10,338 bases of DNA from Candidatus Cloacimonadota bacterium (GTDB lineage: Bacteria > Cloacimonadota > Cloacimonadia > JGIOTU-2): positions 1 to 10,338 of the forward strand of contig JAGHCS010000118.1 of the NCBI GenBank assembly GCA_021160355.1, read 5' to 3'. Below, piece by piece: positions 1-7,500 of this stretch; position 1 is the first letter of the stretch, and each line of letters begins with the position of its first letter. Below the pieces are notes generated by a model. The model searched no databases. It was not told the origin of the DNA and saw nothing but the letters and a program-made list of their open reading frames with translations. Position numbers and translations under genes: made by a program.

Positions 1-151
1 AGAAAAAATAGTGAACCTGCCATCCAAGCAGGAATTACTTGCGAAAGTCGTCGGAGGTCTCAATTCACCTATCTTTGGATTAGTTTACACCCTTAACAGT
101 ATTTTACAAAAATTAGTTCTTGTTCTTAATGAGATCAAGAACAAACAGTAA
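1..151 (+). CDS. rplJ: 50S ribosomal protein L10, C-terminal fragment (5' end outside window)
   Basis: The reading frame is open from position 2 and gives 49 residues before TAA at 149-151. It reads EKIVNLPSKQELLAKVVGGL and ends in NEIKNKQ. The LPSxxELLAKxVGGLNxPIxGLVxxLN pattern is the conserved C-terminal part of L10. The final amphipathic helix (about the last 25 residues, rich in Leu, Val and Ile) matches the helix alpha-8 region that in the family binds N-terminal domains of L7/L12 dimers. L10 anchors the stalk to 23S rRNA; its RNA-binding N-terminal domain lies upstream of the window. The next gene is rplL, 76 nt downstream, the usual partner. Its short length is caused by the window edge, not by a broken gene. 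Confidence 0.93.
   Translation, partial: EKIVNLPSKQELLAKVVGGLNSPIFGLVYTLNSILQKLVLVLNEIKNKQ
120..144 (+). other. Inverted repeat (hairpin) across the end of rplJ
   Basis: The arms TTGTTCTT (120-127) and AAGAACAA (137-144) are perfect reverse complements, 8 bp with a 9-nt loop. An alternative pairing, GTTCTTG (116-122) with CAAGAAC (136-142), excludes the first. No T-run follows, so this is not an intrinsic terminator. The stem is A/U-rich and lies inside codons, so it may be incidental. Confidence 0.35.
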
Positions 152-216
152 TCATAAACGTTATTAACTGCATTTTGAATAATTATAATAAAATAAATGA
201 TAATATGCTTAATTAT

Positions 217-223
217 AGGAGGA
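217..223 (+). promoter_or_regulatory. Strong Shine-Dalgarno site of rplL
   Basis: AGGAGGA lies 4 nt before the rplL ATG at 228, in an A/T-rich and probably unstructured leader. It is one of the two fullest anti-16S matches in the window. L7/L12 must be made in excess over L10 (several copies per ribosome), so a strong independent ribosome binding site fits its role. Confidence 0.8.
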
Positions 224-227
224 TATA

Positions 228-614
228 ATGGCAGAAGGCAGCAAAAAAGATAAGATAATTGAGCTCGTGAAAGAACTCAATGTAATGGAATTAGCAGAAT
301 TAGTAAAAGCTTTAGAAGAAGAATTTGGTGTGTCAGCTGCTGCACCAGTCGCTGCGGTTGCAGGTCCTGCTGCGGGCGAAGCCGCAAAAGAAGAAGAAGA
401 GCAAACAGAGTTTGACGTCATCTTAACGAATGCTGGAGCAAAAAAGATCCAGGTTATTAAAGTTGTTCGTCAGATTACAAAATTAGGATTGAAAGAATCC
501 AAAGCCTTAGTTGATGAAGCACCAAAACCAGTAGCAGAAGGTGTTTCAAAAGATGAAGCGCAGTCAATTAAAGAAAAGATCGAAGCTGAAGGTGGCTCTG
601 TAGAGATTAAGTAA
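228..614 (+). CDS. rplL: 50S ribosomal protein L7/L12
   Basis: This 128-residue acidic protein is the multicopy stalk protein that recruits and stimulates translational GTPases (EF-G, EF-Tu, IF2, RF3) on the 50S subunit. Three parts are visible. Residues 1-34 form the helical dimerisation and L10-binding domain (KIIELVKELNVMELAELVKA). Residues 35-59 form an Ala/Pro/Gly hinge ending in a Glu run. Residues 60-128 form the globular factor-binding domain, with the conserved NAGAKKIQVIKVVRQITKLG and LKESKALVDEAPKPVAEGVS segments. Length is normal for the family (about 120-130). The ATG is fixed by the Shine-Dalgarno site at 217-223. It sits between rplJ and rpoB as in most bacteria. The hinge codons are more G+C-rich than their surroundings, which follows from the Ala/Gly composition. 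I see no anomaly. Confidence 0.98.
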   Translation: MAEGSKKDKIIELVKELNVMELAELVKALEEEFGVSAAAPVAAVAGPAAGEAAKEEEEQTEFDVILTNAGAKKIQVIKVVRQITKLGLKESKALVDEAPKPVAEGVSKDEAQSIKEKIEAEGGSVEIK

Positions 615-622
615 ATAATGAC

Positions 623-636
623 GTGTTCAATAACAC
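623..636 (+). other. Small inverted repeat after rplL
   Basis: GTGTT (623-627) and AACAC (632-636) can form a 5-bp stem with a CAAT loop, starting 9 nt after the rplL stop. The sequence after it (ATTTCATTCG) is only weakly U-rich and the stem is short, so it is at best a weak pause or processing site, not a convincing terminator. Confidence 0.25.
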
Positions 637-659
637 ATTTCATTCGAAAACAATTAGAC

Positions 660-681
660 TCTTCATTCGTACGAAAGAAGA
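660..681 (+). promoter_or_regulatory. Imperfect palindrome / hairpin in the rpoB leader
   Basis: Positions 660-681 form a near-perfect palindrome. Outer arms 660-664 and 677-681 pair over 5 bp, A665 opposes A676, and the core TTCGTACGAA (666-675) is self-complementary. As RNA this gives 8 bp plus one A-A mismatch around a GUAC loop. The octamer TTCATTCG occurs in the 5' arm (662-669) and also upstream at 639-646, so either copy could pair with 672-680. It lies 15 nt before the rpoB Shine-Dalgarno. In E. coli the rplL-rpoB gap holds an attenuator and an RNase III processing hairpin. A similar role here is inference from position only, since the sequence is not shared. It could also be a DNA operator. 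Confidence 0.45.
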
Positions 682-696
682 TGTCTTTTGCTAAAT

Positions 697-702
697 AAGG
701 AG
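697..702 (+). promoter_or_regulatory. Shine-Dalgarno site that decides the rpoB start
   Basis: AAGGAG ends 3 nt before ATG 706. The frame stays open to an in-frame TTG at 688, but that codon lies upstream of this Shine-Dalgarno site and has no good one of its own. The spacing to ATG 706 is shorter than usual, but no other start nearby does better: ATG 733 would be about 30 nt away. Confidence 0.65.
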
Positions 703-705
703 CAC

Positions 706-3700
706 ATGAAGGAAAGAAATAGTTTTTCCAAAATGGCTGAACATCTTCATGGTTTTGAACTGCCCGAAGTGGAGATTCCAAATCTGCTTACTATGCAGAA
801 GGGTTCTTATGCAAAGTTTCTACAAAAGGACGTTCTTCCTGAAAAGAGAGAAGATGTCGGCTTGCAGGAAGTATTTAATAATCACTTCCCTGTAGAGGAT
901 ACGCAAGGTCAATTCTTGCTGGAGTTCATTCAATATAATATTCTCAAGGAGAAATATACTCCCGATGAATGTATCGAACGAAACCTGACCTATAGTTCTC
1001 CATTGAAGGTTAAATTCCGTTTAACAACCTTTGAAAAGACTGTGGAAGGTGAGCAGCAGAGAATTAAAAGCGTAAAAGAAAAAGACCTCTTCCTCGGTGA
1101 GATCCCGATGATCACCGATAGGGGAACCTTCATAATTAATGGTGAGGAGCGCGTGATAATCAGTCAGCTCCACCGTTCACCAGGTGTCACTTTTACTAGT
1201 GAAACTCATGGGAGCGGGAAGGTTCTCTATAATGCAAAGGTCATTCCTGTCCAGGGCTCATGGTTCCAATTCCTTACAGATACTCAAGATGTAATCTATG
1301 TTCTTATTGATAAACGCCACAAAGTACCCGTAACAACGATTCTAAGATGTCAGGGACTTTCCGATAATAATTCAATAAGAAAAACATTTTATACTCCTCA
1401 GGAAGTCGATCTAACTAAAGATGAATTTCTTGAAAGAGTGCTTGTTGAAGATATTATCGACAAAAAGAGTGGTGAGGTCATTGCAGAAGGCGGAGCACTT
1501 CTTACTGAAGGTCTTGTTGACAAGATATTGAAGGCGAAATTTAAGAAAGTCTTGGTCATCCACGAAAGTCAGTCCGATGAGAGAAGAATCGTGGAAAGTA
1601 CTCTTGCAAAAGACCCAACAGCTTCAGAAGAAGAAGCACTAAAATTCATTTATAATATAATTCGTCCCGGAGAAGAACCTCCGATTGATACTGCACGAGA
1701 ACTGATCAATAGAATATTTTTCAATCCCAAGAGATACAGTCTTGGCGAGGTTGGAAGGTACAAACTGAATAGGCGTCTGCATCTTGAAATTCCAATTGAG
1801 ACACAGATACTCACGAAGGATGATTTCATTGCAATTATTAATGAAATGGTGCGTTTATACAAAGGCATCAGTACGACAGATGATATTGATCATCTCAGTA
1901 ATAGGCGTGTCAGTGGCGTTGGTGAACTTGTCGCAAATCAGTTCTCAATCGGTCTTTCCCGTGTTGCAAGAATAGCACGCGAAAGAATGACCCTCAGTTC
2001 CAGCGAAGATGCATCAGTACTCGGTTTAGTGAATACTAATGCGTTAATGGCAGTAGTGAATTCCTTCTTTCTTACCGGGGAGCTTTCACAGTTCATGGAA
2101 CAAACAAATCCCCTTGCCGCTATTACTCATATGAGACGTTTGAGTGCATTGGGACCTGGTGGATTAACAAGAGAACGCGCAGGCTTTGAAGTACGGGATG
2201 TTCACTACTCACATTATGGAAGAATTTGTCCAATCGAAACTCCAGAAGGACCAAATATTGGTCTATTAACTTCGCCAGCTATTTATGCACGAGTGAATCG
2301 GTTTGGTTTTTTAGAAACTCCCTACATCAAGGTTGAAAATGGCAAAGTCACTCATCAGGTCGATTATCTCGATCCTACACAGGAAGAGAATATGAAGATT
2401 GCTCAAGCAGGTATTGAAGTTGATAAAAAAGGTAACATTATTAAGGAACGTGTATTCTGTCTGTCAGGCGGTGATTTTGTTCTCGTTCCAAAAGAAGAAG
2501 TTGATTACATTGACTCTTCCAGGCAGCAGATCGTAAGTGTTTCTGCGGGTCTTGTACCTTTTCTCGATCATGATGATGCCAATAGAGCATTAATGGGCTC
2601 AAACATGCAGCGACAAGCTGTGCCGCTTATAAAACCAAGACCGCCAATTGTCGCCACGGGAATTGAAAAATTAGTTGCTAAGGATTCGGAACTTGCAATA
2701 AAAGCACCCTTTGACGGTGAAGTCGAAAAAGTATCATCGGATGAAATCGTGCTGAAAAGAATATTTACAGAAGATGAAAAAGATTCTATTTCTGCCCTTG
2801 AAGATAAAAAAGTTTTTAAGCTGAAGAAATTCCAGCGCACAAATCAGGAAACATGTATCAATCAGCATCCTGAAGTTGAAGTTGGTCAGAAAATTAAAAA
2901 AGGTGACTTGATCACTGATGGTCCCGCCATTAAAAATGGCGAACTTGCCCTTGGTACAAATATGCTTGTGGCATTCATGCCATGGTATGGATACAACTAT
3001 GAGGATGCAATCATTATCAGTGAAAAAGTTGCTCGAGAAGACGAATTGACATCAATTTATATTGAGGAACTTGAAGTACTCGTCCGCAGTACCAGAGAGG
3101 GAGATGAAGAACTCACTGACGATATTCCCAATGTTCCAAAATTCGCGCTAAGAAATCTTGATGCAACAGGTGTCGTCCGCGTTGGCTCGCATGTTAAATC
3201 CGGCGACATATTAGTTGGTAAGATAACCCCTAAATCCTCAAATGTAGATTTGTCGCCCGAAGAAAAGTTGATGCGCGCATTATTTGGTGAACGAGCTGGT
3301 GATTTCTCTGATACTTCTTTAAAAGCAAAACCTGGCATGGAAGGTGTAGTCGTTGATGTTAAGGTTTTCTCAAAAGCAGAAAGTGACGAACTTTCAGAAC
3401 TTGAAAAAGAAGAGAAATTATCAAAACTGAAAACTGAATTTGATACAGAAAATAAAAATATCTATAAATTTCTCAAAACTAAGCTAACCGACTTATTGAT
3501 TGGTGAAACTGCTTATAGAATTACCGAAGAAAAAACAGGTCGATTCTTTATTCCACCCAGTAAAAAAATAACTGTAGAAGAACTGAAGAAAATCTCTTTC
3601 AGAAAGTTGAATCTTGAAAATAAGCTTACTGAAAATGAAAAAAAGAATGAACAGATCTATGAAGATGTTATCGTGGATGTTAAAAATGCCCTTGATGAAA

Positions 3701-4524
3701 ACGATAACAATTACAAAAAGCATAAAGATCGTATTAAATATGGAGATGAACTTCCTTCCGGTGTTTTGAAAATGGTAAAGATTTTCATCGCGAAGAAAAG
3801 GCAGGTTGAAGTTGGTGATAAAATGGCTGGACGTCACGGAAATAAAGGCGTGATCGCTAAGATCGCTCCTATCCAGGATATGCCTTTTATCGAAGATGGT
3901 ACTCCGGTAGATATCATTCTTAATCCTCTTGGTGTTCCTTCTCGTATGAATATAGGTCAAATTCTTGAAACTCACCTTGGGTGGGCTGCACGAGCTTTAG
4001 GATACGAGGTAGAAACTCCGGTTTTTGACAGTGCAACAATCCAGGAAATTACGAATGAACTAAAAAAAGCAAATCTCACAGAAGATGGAAAAGTGGTGCT
4101 TTATGACGGTAAAACCGGTGAAGCAATGCATGAACGTGTCACAGTCGGTGTGATATATATGATGAAGTTGAACCATCTTGTTGTTGATAAAATGCATGCC
4201 CGTTCTACTGGACCATATTCACTTGTCACTCAGCAACCACTCGGGGGTAAAGCTCAACACGGTGGACAGAGACTCGGTGAAATGGAAGTCTGGGCACTGG
4301 AAGCATACGGAGCATCTCGCCTTCTTCAGGAAATGCTCACAGTAAAATCTGATGATGTTGATGGTAGAAATCAAACATACGAAGCTATCACAAAAGGTAA
4401 GGAACTACCGGCTCCCGGTATTCCAGAATCATTTAACGTTCTTGCAAGCGAGCTGAAAAGCCTTTGTTTGGATTTCGATCTGCTTTCAGATAAATCTGAA
4501 AACTCAACCGTTAATAATAAGTAA
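706..4524 (+). CDS. rpoB: DNA-directed RNA polymerase subunit beta
   Basis: This is one of the two large catalytic subunits of RNA polymerase, about 1272 residues from ATG 706. Landmarks in order: GTFIINGEERVIISQLHRSPG (lobe, one Rif-pocket segment); an SI1-like insertion at about residues 226-303; RRVSGVGELVANQFSIGLSR; the Rif cluster at 456-484 (LSQFMEQTNPLAAITHMRR); ETPEGPNIGLL at 511-521; YGYNYEDA with E766 and D767 near the active centre; a charged, Lys/Glu-rich SI2-like insertion at about 889-1005; GDKMAGRHGNKG with Lys1039 and Lys1047 (E. coli K1065 and K1073); and GGKAQHGGQRLGEMEVWALE near 1180-1199, which contributes to the clamp and beta' interface. Insert pattern and length resemble FCB-group beta subunits. 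Several usually invariant positions differ (see findings). rpoC follows after 24 nt. Only the exact start is uncertain. Confidence 0.98.
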   Translation: MKERNSFSKMAEHLHGFELPEVEIPNLLTMQKGSYAKFLQKDVLPEKREDVGLQEVFNNHFPVEDTQGQFLLEFIQYNILKEKYTPDECIERNLTYSSPLKVKFRLTTFEKTVEGEQQRIKSVKEKDLFLGEIPMITDRGTFIINGEERVIISQLHRSPGVTFTSETHGSGKVLYNAKVIPVQGSWFQFLTDTQDVIYVLIDKRHKVPVTTILRCQGLSDNNSIRKTFYTPQEVDLTKDEFLERVLVEDIIDKKSGEVIAEGGALLTEGLVDKILKAKFKKVLVIHESQSDERRIVESTLAKDPTASEEEALKFIYNIIRPGEEPPIDTARELINRIFFNPKRYSLGEVGRYKLNRRLHLEIPIETQILTKDDFIAIINEMVRLYKGISTTDDIDHLSNRRVSGVGELVANQFSIGLSRVARIARERMTLSSSEDASVLGLVNTNALMAVVNSFFLTGELSQFMEQTNPLAAITHMRRLSALGPGGLTRERAGFEVRDVHYSHYGRICPIETPEGPNIGLLTSPAIYARVNRFGFLETPYIKVENGKVTHQVDYLDPTQEENMKIAQAGIEVDKKGNIIKERVFCLSGGDFVLVPKEEVDYIDSSRQQIVSVSAGLVPFLDHDDANRALMGSNMQRQAVPLIKPRPPIVATGIEKLVAKDSELAIKAPFDGEVEKVSSDEIVLKRIFTEDEKDSISALEDKKVFKLKKFQRTNQETCINQHPEVEVGQKIKKGDLITDGPAIKNGELALGTNMLVAFMPWYGYNYEDAIIISEKVAREDELTSIYIEELEVLVRSTREGDEELTDDIPNVPKFALRNLDATGVVRVGSHVKSGDILVGKITPKSSNVDLSPEEKLMRALFGERAGDFSDTSLKAKPGMEGVVVDVKVFSKAESDELSELEKEEKLSKLKTEFDTENKNIYKFLKTKLTDLLIGETAYRITEEKTGRFFIPPSKKITVEELKKISFRKLNLENKLTENEKKNEQIYEDVIVDVKNALDENDNNYKKHKDRIKYGDELPSGVLKMVKIFIAKKRQVEVGDKMAGRHGNKGVIAKIAPIQDMPFIEDGTPVDIILNPLGVPSRMNIGQILETHLGWAARALGYEVETPVFDSATIQEITNELKKANLTEDGKVVLYDGKTGEAMHERVTVGVIYMMKLNHLVVDKMHARSTGPYSLVTQQPLGGKAQHGGQRLGEMEVWALEAYGASRLLQEMLTVKSDDVDGRNQTYEAITKGKELPAPGIPESFNVLASELKSLCLDFDLLSDKSENSTVNNK

Positions 4525-4537
4525 CACCCCAAACCAT

Positions 4538-4543
4538 GAAGGT
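4538..4543 (+). promoter_or_regulatory. Shine-Dalgarno site of rpoC
   Basis: GAAGGT lies 5 nt before the rpoC ATG at 4549, within the 24-nt gap after the rpoB stop (4522-4524). It supports separate initiation of beta' and confirms the start. No promoter-like or hairpin structure fits in the gap. Confidence 0.65.
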
Positions 4544-4548
4544 CATAC

Positions 4549-7500
4549 ATGATTAGAGAATTAAAAAGAGATAAGGTCGTAAAAGATTACGATTATGTAA
4601 GCATAAAGATTGCTTCTCCTGAGAAGATCCGTGACTGGTCTTACGGAGAGGTTACCAGACCTGAAACGATAAACTATAGAACACTCAAACCTGAAAAAGA
4701 CGGACTGTTCTGCGAAAAAATATTCGGTCCTGAGAAAGATTATGAATGTTCATGCGGTAAGTATAAGAAATATCGTTTTAAGGGCTTGATCTGTGACCGC
4801 TGCGGTGTTGAAGTTACCTCCTCAAAAGTTCGTCGCCAGAGAATGGGACACATTGAACTTGCAGTACCTGTTGCTCACATCTGGTTTGTGAAGCAAATAC
4901 CAAGTCCAATTCAATTGCTACTCGATCTGAAATCAAAAGAACTTGATCGAGTTCTTTATTATGAATCTTATGTTGTTCTCAATCCCGGTGCATCTGAATA
5001 CAATGTAGGCGATGTTATTGATGAAGAATCCTACCAGCAGGCAAAAGAGAAATATCCTACTGGATTTGAAGCTGAGATGGGTGCTGAACCAATCAGAAAG
5101 CTTCTCTCAGAAATTGAATTGAATGATGAAGTTGATAAACTCCGTACTTCGATAAAATTTGAAACAAAACAAGCAAAAGCAAAGCTTATCAAAAAGCTGA
5201 AGATTGTGGACGCATTCTTAAATTCAGGAAACAGACCAGAATGGATGATACTTGAGACTATTCCGGTCATGCCACCAGATTTGAGACCCCTTGTGTATCT
5301 TGAGGGCGGAAGTTTTGCAACTGCCGATTTCAACGATCTTTACAGAAGAGTTATTACAAGAAATAATCGACTGAAAGCACTTATTGAAGGACATGCTCCT
5401 GAGGTTATACTCCGTAATGAAAAAAGAATTCTTCAGGAAGCAGTTGATGCTCTTCTTGATAACAGCAGAAAATCCAGACCTGTAAAAGGGAGAGGTAATA
5501 GACCTCTCAAATCATTAAGCGATCAGTTAAAAGGTAAAAAAGGACGATTTCGTCAAAATCTTCTTGGAAAACGTGTTGATTATTCGGGTCGTTCCGTTAT
5601 CGTTATTGGACCGGACTTGAAGCTTAATCAATGCGGACTGCCTAAGAAAATGGCTCTTGAACTTTTTAAACCTTATATCATTGAAAGAATAGAAAAATTT
5701 GAAGGTGTGAGTACTACCAAGCAGGCAAAACGCCTAATGGAAGAGAAAAAACCCGAAGTCTGGAAGATTCTCGAAGAAGTAATCAAGGACTACCCAGTTC
5801 TATTAAACAGAGCTCCCACCCTTCATAGATTGAGTATGCAGGCATTTATACCAGTTCTTATTGAAGAAAAAGCCATTCAACTTCATCCACTCCTTTGTTA
5901 CCCATTCAATGCGGACTTTGATGGTGACCAAATGGCTGTACATATTCCTCTTTCGGGCGAAGCACAAATGGAAGCCCGTACGCTTATGACTCCTGTGAAC
6001 AATATTCTTTCTCCTGCGAACGGAAAACCCGTACTCATGGCAAGTCAGGATATTGTGCTTGGAGTATATTTCCTTACAACTGCGACAATAGAAGAACCGG
6101 AAGATGTAAAAAAACTTCCTAAATTCAACTCTACAGAAGAAGTGCTTATTGCGTATGAACTGAATGGTAATAAATCATATCAAAAATATGAAATATCAGA
6201 AGAAGATACTGGTTTGCATATTCATTCATGGATCGAATATAAGTGTCCTGGTTCAGGGAAGCGTATAGTCACTACTATAGGAAGAGTCATCTTCAATCAA
6301 ATTATCCCAGAAGATATTAGTTTTAAAAATTATAATTTTGATAAAGGTAAAATAAACCAACTTACTTATGAAGTTTATGAGAAATACGGTGCAGAGCGCA
6401 CAGCATATTATCTTGATGACTTGAAAAATATTGGTTTTCAATATGCAACAAAATCAGGTACGACATTTGGTATGGTTGATGTTATTGTTCCCAAGGAAAA
6501 AGCGCACATTCTCGAACTTGCGGAAGATGAAGTGGTGGAAATTCAGGAAGAATATGATACCGGTGTCATTACCGAAAGTGAACGTTATGACCGTTTGATC
6601 GACCAATGGAAGATCGCGACAGAAGAGATTACTGATAGGATGATGGAAGAGCTCAAGATGGATAGATTGGGATTTAATCCTATCTGGATCATGGCGGTTT
6701 CAGGTGCTCGTGGTGGAAGAGATCAGATCAAACAACTCGGTGCGATGAGAGGGTTGATGGAAAAGCCCTCTCGTAAACTGACAGGTGAAATGGGTGAGAT
6801 CATTGAAAATCCAATCAAATCAAACTTTAAAGAAGGTCTGAGTATTCTTGAATACTTCATATCCACACATGGTGCTCGAAAAGGATTGGCTGATACGGCA
6901 CTAAAAACTGCTGATGCCGGATATCTGACTCGCCGTCTCGTTGATGTTGCTCAATCAGTGGTTATTTCCACACATGATTGCGGAACAATGCAAGGTGTAA
7001 ATATGACTTCACTCAAAGAGGGTAATAAAACGATCGAACCTCTGAGTGATCGAATTAAAGGGCGTACTGCTGTAGAAGAAGTTGTCGATCCTATAAGTGG
7101 AGAGATCATTGTAGAAGCTGGAGAAACAATTTCTGATGAAAAGGCAAATCTTATTCAAAAGCACGGTATTAGAGTTGTTCGAATTCGTTCTGTACTGACT
7201 TGTGAAGCTGATAAGGGTATCTGTGCGAAATGTTATGGAAGAAATCTATCCACAGGAAAACCTGCAACGATCGGTGAACCTGTAGGGGTCATCGCAGCGC
7301 AGAGTATTGGTGAGCCCGGAACACAGCTTACTCTTAGAACCTTCCACATAGGCGGTGCTGCAAGCACTATGGTAGAAGAAGCTGAAGTTAATGCAGAAAA
7401 AGACGGTATCGTCAAATATGACAGGTTAGATTATGTTGTAAACAGGGACGATCAGAAGATTGCTTCAAGTTATCAGGGGAAAATTCGCATTATTGATCCC

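Noticed and set aside
175..204. Promoter-like pair TTGAAT (175-180) and GATAAT (199-204), or TATAAT at 184-189 with TTATTA at 161-166
   Set aside because: The spacer is very A/T-rich, so -10-like words are expected by chance; the -35 matches are poor and the sigma preference of this lineage is unknown. A transcription-start map would decide.
681..698. Mini-cistron ATG-TCT-TTT-GCT-AAA-TAA (MSFAK) just before rpoB, a possible leader peptide
   Set aside because: The purine run before it touches the ATG, leaving no spacing for initiation; five codons occur easily by chance.
688..705. TTG at 688 as an upstream start of rpoB, adding MLNKEH
   Set aside because: It lies upstream of the AAGGAG site that serves ATG 706 and has no good Shine-Dalgarno of its own; six extra residues have no family support.
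615..705. Intrinsic terminator between rplL and rpoB
   Set aside because: The stems are short or mismatched and none is followed by a proper T-run; at most attenuation or processing.
3493..3975. 160-residue minus-strand open frame opposite rpoB
   Set aside because: It lies wholly inside rpoB opposite conserved catalytic codons, has low-complexity Phe/Ile-rich content and no ribosome binding context; it is a shadow of codon composition.
4536..4556. Mini-ORF MKVIHD overlapping the rpoC start
   Set aside because: No Shine-Dalgarno precedes it and its codons are the rpoC ribosome binding site; chance is the simplest explanation.
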